Shown: piece after piece, positions 42,873 through 51,647 of the stretch
How the letters are laid out: the number at the start of each line of letters is the position of its first letter
Numbering within the stretch: position 1 is the stretch's first letter
Assembly: GCF_015221995.1 (NCBI RefSeq)
Contig: NZ_JADFFM010000002.1
Coordinates: forward strand, 868,001 to 932,000
Direction of reading: 5' to 3'
Length of the DNA: 64,000 bases
Source of the DNA: Mucilaginibacter boryungensis
GTDB lineage: Bacteria > Bacteroidota > Bacteroidia > Sphingobacteriales > Sphingobacteriaceae
Notes under the pieces: model-generated
What the model was told of the DNA's origin: nothing
Databases searched by the model: none
Seen by the model: the letters and a program-made list of their open reading frames with translations, nothing else
Position numbers and translations under genes: made by a program

Positions 42873-44137
42873 GCAGGCGTGTAGTTGTTACCGGCATGGG
42901 TGTGGTTTCGCCAAACGGCGTGGGTGTCCCGGCTTTCTTAAAGGCAATAGAAAATGGTGTTTCGGGTGTGCAATTTGTGCCGCTTTACCAGGAACTTAAT
43001 TTTAGCTGCCAGGTAGCCGGAAAGCCCGATTTTGAATGGGACAACCTTAAAAAATATATTTCAGAAGTTACTTTTCATGGGTTGAAGGGGACTAACATTG
43101 GCTATGGCATTACCGCGGCGCTTGATGCCTGGGCCGATGCCGGTTTTGAGTACGATACCGACGAGCCGCGCTGGGATACCGGCTGCATATTTGGTAATAG
43201 CGTTGCCGATACCGAGGCCATGAAAAATGTGATTATCCGTGTGGATAACAAGGAGGCTCGCAAACTGGGTTCGCGGGTGGTGGAGCAGGCCATGAACAGC
43301 GGGGTGACCAGCTACATAGCAGGCCGTTTGGGTTTGGGCGGTATGATCACTACTAACTCTTCGGCTTGTGCAACAGGTACCCAGGCCATCTTAATGGGTT
43401 ACGAATATATCAAACATGGCTCAGCTAAGCGGATGCTGGTGGGCAGCAGCGAGTACGTTGATCCATATGTTTACGGCGCTTTCGACAGCATGCGGGTGCT
43501 TTCGCGCAAGTTTAATGACAGGCCGGAAGAGGCCTCGCGCCCAATGAGCGCTACTGCAGGCGGCTTTGTGCCGGGTTCGGGCGCGGCGGCTTTGATACTG
43601 GAAGACCTGGATTATGCGCTGGAACGGGGTGCGACAATTTATGCCGAGATTTTAGGCGGCAGCAGTAACAGCGGCGGGCAGCGTGGCGGCGGCAGTATGA
43701 CAGCACCAAACCCTGCGGGGGTAATAAAAAGCATACAGGACGCCATAATTTCATCTCAGATTCATCCGGATGAGATAGATTTGATCAGCGGGCATTTAAC
43801 TGCTACTATGGCCGACAGGCAGGAAATTCAGACATGGAGCACCGCGTTAAAACGCAATGGAAAGGAGTTCCCGCTTATTAATTCCCTTAAATCAATGATA
43901 GGGCATTGTTTAAGCGCGGCAGGGTCGATAGAATCGGTAGCGGCAATTTTGCAAATAAAACATAACTTTGCCCACCCTAATATTAACCTTGATGACCCTA
44001 ATCCCGGCATTACCGACATCATTGATTTGGCGTGTATACCAAACATAAAGGTTAATAAAGATATTAATATATTAGCGAAGGCTAATTTTGGATTTGGAGA
44101 TGTTAACACTTGTTTAATATTTTCAAAATATAAGTAA
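42869..44137 (+). CDS. FabF-type 3-oxoacyl-ACP synthase of the pigment cluster
   Basis: A 422-residue KS of FabF type. The active-site Cys167 is in TTNSSACATGTQ, and the two His regions are SGHLTATMADRQE and SMIGHCLSAAG. The gene overlaps the dehydratase before it and is three bases from the ACP after it, so the four genes form a tight cassette of reductase, dehydratase, KS and ACP. This looks like a small dedicated elongation set, perhaps the one that builds the resorcinol acyl chain. Confidence 0.92.
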   Translation: MSRRVVVTGMGVVSPNGVGVPAFLKAIENGVSGVQFVPLYQELNFSCQVAGKPDFEWDNLKKYISEVTFHGLKGTNIGYGITAALDAWADAGFEYDTDEPRWDTGCIFGNSVADTEAMKNVIIRVDNKEARKLGSRVVEQAMNSGVTSYIAGRLGLGGMITTNSSACATGTQAILMGYEYIKHGSAKRMLVGSSEYVDPYVYGAFDSMRVLSRKFNDRPEEASRPMSATAGGFVPGSGAAALILEDLDYALERGATIYAEILGGSSNSGGQRGGGSMTAPNPAGVIKSIQDAIISSQIHPDEIDLISGHLTATMADRQEIQTWSTALKRNGKEFPLINSLKSMIGHCLSAAGSIESVAAILQIKHNFAHPNINLDDPNPGITDIIDLACIPNIKVNKDINILAKANFGFGDVNTCLIFSKYK

Positions 44138-44140
44138 CAA

Positions 44141-44392
44141 ATGAATAGACAAGAGATTTTAGACGAGTTAAAGAAAATACTGGCACCGTATACCCTTGAT
44201 AAAGAACAATTGGCCGGCATAAATGAAGACACCGACCTGATAAAGGATTTGAAAATAAACTCGGCTAACCTGGTTGATATTATTATTGACGCGGAAGAAA
44301 AATACAACGTAGAGATTGATTACGATGACGCTGAAAAAATGATACGCGTTGGCAGTTGTATAGATGTTATCTCTGAAAGGATGAGCGCCTAA
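44141..44392 (+). CDS. Acyl carrier protein 2 of the pigment cluster
   Basis: An 83-residue ACP with motif LKINSANLVDIIID; Ser41 is the probable phosphopantetheine site. The INSANLVDI form is typical of ACPs from aryl polyene clusters. Its stop TAA directly precedes the ATG of the PPTase gene. It sits in the same cassette as the FabF-type KS. Confidence 0.93.
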   Translation: MNRQEILDELKKILAPYTLDKEQLAGINEDTDLIKDLKINSANLVDIIIDAEEKYNVEIDYDDAEKMIRVGSCIDVISERMSA

Positions 44393-45061
44393 ATGCAAGG
44401 CATTGGCAATGATATTATTGCTTTAAATGCCATTGATATTCTCCGGACAAACAAGCGCGCATTCTACACCAAAATTTTAGCCAAAAGCGAACAGCAATTG
44501 TATAAGGATAGCTTTCCGGCTATCCCTTTTCATTTATATGTATGGCTGCTATGGTCGGTAAAAGAATCTGCGTACAAATGCCTGCAACGGCAGCAGACTG
44601 ATTTGGTTTTTTCGCCAACGGGCACAGTCATAACCAACTTATCTACACCTAATCAATCAATCCCAAACGCTGCTGATATTTTAGAAAATACTGATTTCGA
44701 TAAAGATGCTTGTTTTAGCAGCATTATTGAATTTAATACTCACAAGCTATACGCCCGTTCAATAATTTATGGTGATGAACTGATCCATACCGTAGCATCA
44801 ACTGATGCTGATTTTAATCATATCAATTGGGGCATTAAGCATATTGAACAAATCGATCCTGAAAGCCAGTCGTTAGCCGTACGCGGCTTCTTATTAAACA
44901 GACTTAAAACAGATTTTCCTGGAAGGGAATTAGCAGTACAAAAACATAGTTCGGGCTATCCATATATAACTATACCAGAAAAACAACTCGCAGTTTCCTT
45001 ATCTCACCACGGACACTGGGTTGGGTATGCTTACAGCTCGCCCAGCTTATGCAAAGCATAA
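44393..45061 (+). CDS. Sfp-type 4'-phosphopantetheinyl transferase
   Basis: A 222-residue protein with GIGNDIIAL at the N terminus, the WSVKESAYKCLQR segment (catalytic Glu-Lys) and LAVSLSHHGHWVGYA near the C terminus, as in the Sfp/AcpT group. It activates an ACP from the apo to the holo form. It starts on the base after the ACP stop. Its 3' end overlaps the convergent Nudix gene by 31 bases. The window thus has both AcpS-type and Sfp-type PPTases in one cluster. Confidence 0.87.
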   Translation: MQGIGNDIIALNAIDILRTNKRAFYTKILAKSEQQLYKDSFPAIPFHLYVWLLWSVKESAYKCLQRQQTDLVFSPTGTVITNLSTPNQSIPNAADILENTDFDKDACFSSIIEFNTHKLYARSIIYGDELIHTVASTDADFNHINWGIKHIEQIDPESQSLAVRGFLLNRLKTDFPGRELAVQKHSSGYPYITIPEKQLAVSLSHHGHWVGYAYSSPSLCKA

Positions 45062-45579
45062 AACAGCGCCGAGCAGTGTAGTGCCTGGGCTATCTTATTA
45101 TCAAACAATAACTGTTTTACCTCGGCTATAGTATATTCTTCAACCACCAGTTCTTCGTGTTCATCCAGTTTTTGCCCCTGCACTTTTTTGCCGCCTTTAG
45201 CCAGGTAACAATAAGTATGGTTATTAGCGGTTGATGGGTTAGCATAAATGGTAGCGATCTGTTCTATATCATCAAACTGGTAGCCGGTTTCTTCCAGCAA
45301 TTCGCGGCGCATGGCATCTTCGGGTTTTTCATCGTCATCAATTACACCGCCGGGTATCTCTAACGATACTATCTCCGCCGCGTGCCGGTATTGGCGCACC
45401 ATCAGCACTTTGCCTTCTCCGGTTATAGCAACAGCGTTTACCCAGTTAGGGTATTCCAGCACATAGTATTCATCCACAATCCGCCCATCAGGCATTTCGC
45501 ACTTATCGTAACGCAGGGTAGCCCAAGGCCCTTTATGGATATATTCCGAACCGCAAACTTTCCATTTTAGATCATTCAT
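45031..45579 (-). CDS. Nudix hydrolase, ADP-sugar pyrophosphatase-like
   Basis: A 182-residue protein. The Nudix box is intact: GGVIDDDEKPEDAMRRELLEETGY fits G-x5-E-x7-RE-x2-EE-x-G. The RQYRHAAEIVSLEIPGG segment before it is usual in ADP-ribose pyrophosphatases (NudF-like). Its last 31 bases overlap the convergent PPTase gene, with neither protein truncated. Confidence 0.92.
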   Translation of the reverse strand: MNDLKWKVCGSEYIHKGPWATLRYDKCEMPDGRIVDEYYVLEYPNWVNAVAITGEGKVLMVRQYRHAAEIVSLEIPGGVIDDDEKPEDAMRRELLEETGYQFDDIEQIATIYANPSTANNHTYCYLAKGGKKVQGQKLDEHEELVVEEYTIAEVKQLLFDNKIAQALHCSALFYALHKLGEL

Positions 45580-45605
45580 ATTAATTGCAAAGATGTATAA
45601 AAAAC

Positions 45606-45696
45606 AATGTCATTTCGAACCGGAGGGAGAAATCTTCTACGCGAAGACTGTCTGCATGTAGAAGATTTCTCCTCGTACCTCGTTCGAAATGACATT
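45606..45696. repeat. Palindromic element, GTCATTTCGAA family, copy 1
   Basis: Outer arms AATGTCATTTCGAAC and GTTCGAAATGACATT are exact inverse complements, with inner arms AGAAATCTTCTAC and GTAGAAGATTTCT. A longer relative is at 59835-59972. It lies between the Nudix gene and the TPM-domain gene. Confidence 0.88.
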
Positions 45697-45735
45697 AAAA
45701 TTTTGACTTATTACTTTAAACTTTCGACTTAAAAG

Positions 45736-46548
45736 CTACCAGCTGCCGCTTGAACCGCCGCCGCCAAAGCTGCCGCCACCGAAGCTGCCGCCGCTGCCGC
45801 CTCCCCAGCCGCCGCCGCTACCGCCGTCACCTGAGAATCCACCCCAACCGCCGCCGCCACTGCTGCGGCCCAATGCCGAACCGGCAAGGAACCACCAAAA
45901 CGGACTTGCACCACCGCGGCTGCCAATAATATGGCCGCCACCACCGCCACCACCTCGCCTGCGAAAAATAGCGATCAGGATAAACACAACTATGATAACG
46001 ATAAACCCGGCAGAGCCGCCACCACCGCCGCCGTTTCCGCGGGCATGGCGTTTACTTGGTTCGGGCTTATATTCGCCTTTGGTATATTTAATAATATCAT
46101 CAACAGCTGCATCAAGCCCGCCATAATAATCGCCGGCTTTAAAACGCGGCTTCATATCTTGTTGAATAATGCTTTGGGTAATGGCATCGGGTAAGGCCCC
46201 TTCCACACCGTAACCGGTTTGGATAGACATTTTACGGTCTTCTATAGCTACCAATATCAGCACACCGGTATTTTTATCCTTATTGCCTATACCCCATTTA
46301 CGGCCAAGCAAAGCCCCGTATTCATTAATATCGTAGCCGCCTGTCGATTTCATGATCACTACAGCAATTTTTATAGCCGAGGTATCATTATGTGTAAACA
46401 GCTTTTGCTCCAGTTGTTGCTGCTGATCGGCTGAAAGCGTATTGGTATAATCGGTAAGCAGGGTTTTTGATTTCTCAGGAAATTCCTGTGCGAAAGCTAC
46501 GGCTGCGCAAAGCAACAGTCCCCAGCATAGTATCAGTTTTTTTAACAT
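45736..46548 (-). CDS. TPM-domain protein with Gly-rich C terminus (YgcG-like)
   Basis: A 270-residue membrane protein with a signal peptide ending near FAQ (about residue 20), a TPM domain (about 20-150, including KIAVVIMKSTGGYDINEYG and GILILVAIEDRKMSIQTGYG-like segments) and one transmembrane helix (AGFIVIIVVFILIAIF). The last 70 residues are almost only Gly, Ser, Phe and Trp, the usual end of YgcG-like proteins. It belongs to a LemA-TPM-TPM operon. The role of this conserved group is not established; it is linked to envelope proteins. Confidence 0.88.
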   Translation of the reverse strand: MLKKLILCWGLLLCAAVAFAQEFPEKSKTLLTDYTNTLSADQQQQLEQKLFTHNDTSAIKIAVVIMKSTGGYDINEYGALLGRKWGIGNKDKNTGVLILVAIEDRKMSIQTGYGVEGALPDAITQSIIQQDMKPRFKAGDYYGGLDAAVDDIIKYTKGEYKPEPSKRHARGNGGGGGGSAGFIVIIVVFILIAIFRRRGGGGGGGHIIGSRGGASPFWWFLAGSALGRSSGGGGWGGFSGDGGSGGGWGGGSGGSFGGGSFGGGGSSGSW

Positions 46549-46557
46549 TGTCGTTAA

Positions 46558-46992
46558 TTAATTGCCATCCATAAAAGCAATATCGTCTGGCAGTTCGTTG
46601 GTGTCGTCGGTTGCGTGAGGGAAAAATTTCTTTAACTGTTCGCCAGCCATCTCAACACCAATAGCAATACCTTCCACCAGTTTGCCAAACTTAAATTGTT
46701 CAAGCATAGCCAGTTTGGTATCGTCCCAAAAAGTTTCTGGTACAACTTTATTAATCCCGGCATCGCCAATAATGGCAAACTTACGGTCAACTGTGGCCAT
46801 ATATATTAACACCCCGTTACGCAGCCTGGTCTTATCCATATCAAGCTTATAAAAGTAGGCGGCGGCACGGTCAAGTACTTCTTCGCTACAGGTTTTTTCA
46901 ATACAAACCCTAATCTCGCCTGATGTATTCAGCTCGGCTTTTTCCACCGCGCGGCGTATCAGTAGTTGCTCTTCTTCGGTAAATACTGCCAT
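46558..46992 (-). CDS. TPM-domain protein (DUF477 / Psb32-like)
   Basis: A 144-residue protein with a TPM domain and no signal peptide: EEQLLIRRAVEKAELNTSGEIRVCIE, YFYKLDMDKTRLRNGVLIYMA and KFAIIGDAGINKVVPETFWDD. It has no transmembrane helix. It is the middle gene of the LemA-TPM-TPM operon, nine bases ahead of the Gly-rich TPM gene. The exact function is not known. Confidence 0.88.
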   Translation of the reverse strand: MAVFTEEEQLLIRRAVEKAELNTSGEIRVCIEKTCSEEVLDRAAAYFYKLDMDKTRLRNGVLIYMATVDRKFAIIGDAGINKVVPETFWDDTKLAMLEQFKFGKLVEGIAIGVEMAGEQLKKFFPHATDDTNELPDDIAFMDGN

Positions 46993-47000
46993 TTTTTTAT

Positions 47001-47100
47001 GATTTCACAGATTGTTGTATTGATTTCACAGATTATTGGGAAATGATTACACCGATGCATTTTCTATCGGTGTAATCATTCTTTAATTGGTGAAATCCCG
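47001..47100. repeat. Palindromic repeat with direct GATTTCACAGATT words
   Basis: A perfect 15-base stem AATGATTACACCGAT (47042-47056) / ATCGGTGTAATCATT (47066-47080) is flanked by two direct copies of GATTTCACAGATT (47001-47013 and 47022-47034) and GGTGAAATC. It lies between the LemA and TPM genes of one operon. Confidence 0.8.
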
Positions 47101-47105
47101 GTAAA

Positions 47106-47684
47106 TTAAAACTGCACTTTCGGCGCTTTATCGGCACCGGCTTCGGCAGTAAAATAACCTTTCTCGCTAAAGCCAAACATTTTAGCAGTTATATTAGCAG
47201 GGAACGAACGTATCTTACTATTATATTCCTGTACGGCCTCGTTAAAATCCTTACGGGCAATACCTATGCGGTTCTCCGTGCCTTCCAATTGTGCCTGCAA
47301 GGTGTTAAAAGCCTCGTTCGATTTCAGGTTCGGGTAATTTTCTGAAGCTACCAGCAATCTGCCCAAAGCAGTACTTAACTGGCCTTGTGCCTGCTGAAAT
47401 TTCTGAACAGTTTCCGGGGTAAGCTTAGTAGGGTCAACCTGTATAGAGGTAGCTTTGGCGCGTGCCTCGGTTACGTCGGTCAGGGTTTTTTGCTCAAAGT
47501 TAGCCTGGCCTTTAACAGTGGCTACCAGGTTAGGGATCAAATCGCTGCGGCGCTGGTATTGGGTTTGCACCTCGCCCCATTTGCCTTTAACGTTCTCGTC
47601 CATTTTAACCATGCTGTTGTAGCTGCATGAACTAAGCGACATTACCGTCGCTATCATTATAATTGCTGAAAGAAATTTTTTCAT
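47106..47684 (-). CDS. LemA-family lipoprotein
   Basis: A 192-residue protein; the ATG at 47684 gives the lipoprotein signal MKKFLSA... with box LSSC. The mature part is a four-helix bundle with EVQTQYQRRSDLIPNLVATVKG and FEQKTLTDVTEARAKA and IGIARKDFNEAVQEYNSKIRSFP, the LemA hallmarks. It is the first gene of the LemA-TPM-TPM operon. Family members are membrane-anchored proteins of unclear function. Confidence 0.94.
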   Translation of the reverse strand: MKKFLSAIIMIATVMSLSSCSYNSMVKMDENVKGKWGEVQTQYQRRSDLIPNLVATVKGQANFEQKTLTDVTEARAKATSIQVDPTKLTPETVQKFQQAQGQLSTALGRLLVASENYPNLKSNEAFNTLQAQLEGTENRIGIARKDFNEAVQEYNSKIRSFPANITAKMFGFSEKGYFTAEAGADKAPKVQF

Positions 47685-47812
47685 TTTGTTGATCATGTTG
47701 ATTTGGGATTAGATTACAAAAGGTATACCGTTGTTACAATCATTATATTTAAATGACATAATGGCAATTTAGTTATTTTGTTTCGATAATAGATGAATAC
47801 TTCATGAAGCCC

Positions 47813-47820
47813 TATATTTG
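47813..47820 (+). promoter_or_regulatory. Candidate -7 promoter element of the GH92 gene
   Basis: TATATTTG matches TAnnTTTG and ends 30 bases before the ATG at 47851. No TTG is at the ideal 19-base spacing. Confidence 0.5.
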
Positions 47821-47850
47821 AGCTGTTAACTATACTGGTCAATTTCTTCT

Positions 47851-50133
47851 ATGAAAAAAATATTCCTGATCGCGCTAAGCTGTATTTCCCTAAGCGCCGG
47901 TGCTCAAAACCTTGTAAAATATGTGAAGCCTATCATTGGTACCCAGCGCATGGGGCATACTTACCCGGGAGCAACCGTTCCTTACGGTATGGTGCAGTTA
48001 AGCCCCGAAACCGATACTGCCAGTTATGAGAAAGACGGCCATTATAACCCCGACGTTTATAAATATTGCGCCGGTTACCAGTACGATGATAAAACCATTG
48101 TAGGCTTTAGCCATACGCATTTCAGCGGTACAGGGCATTCCGACCTGGGCGATTTCCTGATCATGCCATCGGTAGGCCCTTTAAAACTTAATCCCGGTAC
48201 AGCTGATAAACCCGGCAGCGGCTACCGTTCGGCTTTCTCGCATGCTAATGAAATAAGTGAAGCTAACTACTACAAAGTAAAACTGGACGACCCTAACGTA
48301 ATGGCCGAAATGACCACCACCACCCGCGTGGGTTTCCATCAATATACATTCCCTAAATCGGATAACGCGCATATCATCCTCGATCTGATGGCGGGCATTT
48401 ATAACTACCCCGATAAAAACGTGTGGACCTACATGCGCATGGTAAACGATAGTACCGTAGTAGGCTATCGTAGCACCAATGGTTGGGCGCGCACCCGTAC
48501 CCTGTACTTCGCTATGAAATTTAATAAGCCGTTTTTACAGATGGGCTACCGTAACTATTCAAAACGCGAAGTGTACGGTGGCTTTTGGGGGCAGTTTAGG
48601 AACACCCGTAATTTCCCGGAGATAGCCGGTCGCCAATTACGGGCTTACTTTGATTTTAAAACCACTGAAGGCGAAAAGATCAAAATAAAATTTGCACTGT
48701 CGCCGGTAAGTATGGATGGCGCACTGGCTAATATGAAAGCCGAACTGACCGGCTGGGATTTTGAAAAGGTAAAGCAGGACGGCCAGGCCCAATGGGAAAA
48801 AGAACTGCACAAAATTGTGGTTAAAAGTAACAGCAAAGATGAGCTGGAGGATTTCTACACCTCTATGTATCATGCCATGATAAACCCTACGGTTTATATG
48901 GATGTGGATGGCAGCTATCGAGGCTTAGATCAAAACAACCATAAGGCCGAAGGCTTCACCAATTATACCACCTTCTCGCTTTGGGATACGCACCGTGCGC
49001 TGCACCCGCTGTTTAATATTATAGACCCGAAACGCAATGCCGATATGGTGCGCAGCATGCTGGCCCATTACGATCAAAGCCCCGAACACATGCTGCCGGT
49101 ATGGTCAAACTCGGCTAACGAGAACTGGTGCATGAGTGGTTACCACAGCGTATCAGTTATTGCCGATGCCATTGTGAAAGGTAATGCCGAAGGTGTTGAT
49201 GCCAACCACGCTTTAGAGGCCTGCGTAGCTACTGCCCGCCACCGCGATTATGCGGGAATTGGTTATTATATGGATATAGGCTACATCCCCGATGAGAAGA
49301 ATGGTAACTCGGTATCATCAACCGAGGAGTATGCTTATGACGACTGGTGTATTGCCCAACTGGCTAAAAAGTTGAACCGCCAGGACATTTACGACGAGTT
49401 TTACAAACGGTCGCAAAACTACAAGAACGTGTTCGACCCGAAATCGGGCTTTATGCACCCCAAACTGGCTGATGGTACTTTCCGTAAAAAGTTTGATCCG
49501 TTTACCACCATCGGCATGGGCTTTATTGAGGGTAACGCCTGGAATTATACGCTGTATGTACCGCATGACCCGGCATCATTAATTAAACTAATGGGCGGCA
49601 ATAAGCATTTTATTACTTATGTAGATAGCCTGTTCAGCTATAACCTGCCCGATAAGTATTTTGCCGAAACCGAGGACATTACCCGCGATGGCATCATCGG
49701 CAACTATGTGCATGGTAACGAGCCATCGCACCACGTAGCTTACCTGTACGACTGGACAGACAAGCCCTGGAAAGCGCAGGAAAAGATACGCATGATATTA
49801 AAACGCATGTACAAACCAACCCCCGATGGTTTAGGCGGCAACGATGATACCGGCCAAATGAGCGCCTGGTATATTTTCAGTACGCTGGGTTTTTATCCCG
49901 TAGCGCCGGGATCGGATCAGTACGCCATTGGCAGCCCGGCTATTAACAGCGCGGAGATCAACCTGCCGGGCGGTAAAACATTCGCTATTGAAGTAAAAAA
50001 TCAAAGCGATAAAAACGTTTTCGTGCAAAAGATAACCCTGAACGGTAAAGTATTGGCCACACCATTTTTAACCCATGCTGATATTATGAATGGCGGGACT
50101 ATGGTATTTGAAATGGGGGCAAAGCATAAATAG
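47851..50133 (+). CDS. GH92-family alpha-mannosidase
   Basis: A 760-residue protein with a signal peptide ending at GAQ (about residue 19). It begins with the YVKPIIGTQRMGHTYPGATVPYGMVQLSPET segment of GH92 and ends with GLGGNDDTGQMSAWYIFSTLGFYPV, the most conserved part of the family. GH92 enzymes remove alpha-linked mannose from N-glycans and yeast mannan, needing calcium. No SusCD pair is next to it. It is a single-gene unit. Confidence 0.95.
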   Translation: MKKIFLIALSCISLSAGAQNLVKYVKPIIGTQRMGHTYPGATVPYGMVQLSPETDTASYEKDGHYNPDVYKYCAGYQYDDKTIVGFSHTHFSGTGHSDLGDFLIMPSVGPLKLNPGTADKPGSGYRSAFSHANEISEANYYKVKLDDPNVMAEMTTTTRVGFHQYTFPKSDNAHIILDLMAGIYNYPDKNVWTYMRMVNDSTVVGYRSTNGWARTRTLYFAMKFNKPFLQMGYRNYSKREVYGGFWGQFRNTRNFPEIAGRQLRAYFDFKTTEGEKIKIKFALSPVSMDGALANMKAELTGWDFEKVKQDGQAQWEKELHKIVVKSNSKDELEDFYTSMYHAMINPTVYMDVDGSYRGLDQNNHKAEGFTNYTTFSLWDTHRALHPLFNIIDPKRNADMVRSMLAHYDQSPEHMLPVWSNSANENWCMSGYHSVSVIADAIVKGNAEGVDANHALEACVATARHRDYAGIGYYMDIGYIPDEKNGNSVSSTEEYAYDDWCIAQLAKKLNRQDIYDEFYKRSQNYKNVFDPKSGFMHPKLADGTFRKKFDPFTTIGMGFIEGNAWNYTLYVPHDPASLIKLMGGNKHFITYVDSLFSYNLPDKYFAETEDITRDGIIGNYVHGNEPSHHVAYLYDWTDKPWKAQEKIRMILKRMYKPTPDGLGGNDDTGQMSAWYIFSTLGFYPVAPGSDQYAIGSPAINSAEINLPGGKTFAIEVKNQSDKNVFVQKITLNGKVLATPFLTHADIMNGGTMVFEMGAKHK

Positions 50134-50435
50134 TAGGCCGGCAATTGTTTTACTACATTAAAAGCTAAATATTTTCTCCTAATAAAATGAAGTGATCCGT
50201 TTGCGCAAAATTCGGCAAACGGATAAATAAGCCGTAGTAAAATGCCTGCAGAGCAGGGCAGGGCAAACTTTATTTTATTTATTTGAAAGTTGACGGACAC
50301 CGCATTCAAAACACTGACCATCGCCTTTTGTAAAATATCTATGCATGCAGTATATCCGGGTTCAGAACAATTGTTTTTAACACATCATTCCTTATATTTG
50401 CCCTCGCGAAAAAAAACATTCATTTAAGAAATATA
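50134..50435. other. Gap upstream of pdhB
   Basis: A 302-base intergenic stretch. It has no open frame of note. Its 3' end holds the pdhB promoter (50371-50400). The rest is AT-rich and shows no stable stem or RNA gene. Confidence 0.5.
50371..50400 (+). promoter_or_regulatory. Bacteroidota-type promoter of pdhB
   Basis: TTG at 50371-50373, a 19-base spacer, then TATATTTG at 50393-50400: an exact match to the TTG-N19-TAnnTTTG pattern. The transcript would have a leader of about 30 bases to the ATG at 50436. This is the strongest promoter match in the window. Confidence 0.72.
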
Positions 50436-51419
50436 ATGAGAGAAATACAATTCAGGGAAGCGCTTCGGGAAGCAATGAACGAAGAGATGCGCAAAGACGA
50501 GACCATTTACCTGATGGGCGAAGAGGTTGCTGAATATAACGGTGCCTACAAAGTTAGTCAGGGTATGCTTGATGAATTTGGCGCTAAACGCGTTATTGAC
50601 ACCCCTATTTCTGAATTAGGTTTTGCCGGTATCGGTATTGGTTCAGCTATGAACGGTTTGAAGCCGATCATCGAGTTTATGACCTTTAACTTCTCGTTAG
50701 TTGCTATCGACCAGATCATTAACGGTGCGGCTAAAATGATGAGCATGAGCGGTGGCCAGTTTTCGGTACCGATTGTATTCCGCGGCCCAACCGGCAACGC
50801 GGGTATGTTAAGCTCGCAGCACAGCCAGTGCTTTGAAAACTGGTATGCTAACTGTCCTGGTTTAAAAGTAGTGGTGCCATCAAATCCATACGATGCTAAA
50901 GGTCTGCTAAAATCGTGCATATTGGATCCTGATCCTTGTATCTTCATGGAATCGGAATTAATGTATGGCGATAAGGGAGAAGTACCTGAAGAAACCTACT
51001 ATATTGAAATTGGTAAAGCTAACGTAACCAAACAAGGTACCGATGTAACGCTGGTAGGCTTTGGTAAAATAATGAAAGTGGTTAATGCTGCTGCGGCCGA
51101 GCTTGAAAAAGAAGGTATCAGCGCCGAGGTGATCGATCTGCGTACCGTGCGCCCTATTGATTATCCTACTATTATCGAATCGGTTAAAAAAACCAACCGT
51201 TTGGTGTTGGTTGAAGAAAGCTGGCCTTTAGGATCAATAGCTACTGAAATTGCATTTAAAGTACAAAAAGACGCGTTTGATTATCTTGATGCCCCTATAT
51301 TACGTATTATGGGTGGCGACGTACCACTGCCCTACGCGCCTACACTGATACAGGAATATCTGCCTAACGCCGAACGTGTAATTAAAGCTGTTAAAGAAGT
51401 AATGTACGTTAACCAGTAA
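50436..51419 (+). CDS. pdhB: Pyruvate dehydrogenase E1 component, beta subunit
   Basis: A 327-residue protein at the standard length of E1 beta. Marker segments are REALREAMNEEMRKDETIYLMGEEV, FGAKRVIDTPISELGFAGIGIGSAM, VFRGPTGNAGMLSSQHSQ and VVVPSNPYDAKGLLKSCI. The protein pairs with E1 alpha and thiamine diphosphate to decarboxylate pyruvate in the PDH complex. E1 alpha and E2 are not in the window. A terminator follows its stop. Confidence 0.95.
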   Translation: MREIQFREALREAMNEEMRKDETIYLMGEEVAEYNGAYKVSQGMLDEFGAKRVIDTPISELGFAGIGIGSAMNGLKPIIEFMTFNFSLVAIDQIINGAAKMMSMSGGQFSVPIVFRGPTGNAGMLSSQHSQCFENWYANCPGLKVVVPSNPYDAKGLLKSCILDPDPCIFMESELMYGDKGEVPEETYYIEIGKANVTKQGTDVTLVGFGKIMKVVNAAAAELEKEGISAEVIDLRTVRPIDYPTIIESVKKTNRLVLVEESWPLGSIATEIAFKVQKDAFDYLDAPILRIMGGDVPLPYAPTLIQEYLPNAERVIKAVKEVMYVNQ

Positions 51420-51465
51420 TAAGTTCAGTCAGAAAAAGATTTACTGTTCTTTTCTTTAAATATCA

Positions 51466-51499
51466 GAAGCCTTCCGTAAAACAACGGAGGGCTTTTTTA
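51466..51499 (+). terminator. Rho-independent terminator of pdhB
   Basis: GAAGCCTTCCGT pairs with ACGGAGGGCTTTTTT around AAAACA, followed by a T-run. It lies 46 bases after the pdhB stop. Confidence 0.88.
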
Positions 51500-51592
51500 T
51501 ACTCGTACCCGCCAGTGCGTCAGTATTTATTTAAATGGCACCTACGGCAGTAGTTTTTTTAAAATAATCCATCAAAAGCCGTTCATAAACCC

Positions 51593-51600
51593 TATCTTTG
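51593..51600 (+). promoter_or_regulatory. Candidate -7 promoter element of carB
   Basis: TATCTTTG matches TAnnTTTG. It lies 139 bases before the carB start, so the leader would contain the palindromic repeat. No clear TTG is at the expected distance. Confidence 0.45.
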
Positions 51601-51647
51601 CACCCCGAACGCTGAGGTCGGGTTTTTACTCCCACAGCATAGTATTT

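Noticed and set aside
45729..45953. Alanine-rich open frame on the minus strand beside the TPM gene
   Set aside because: It is a shadow of the Gly/Ser-rich repeat of the real protein in another frame.
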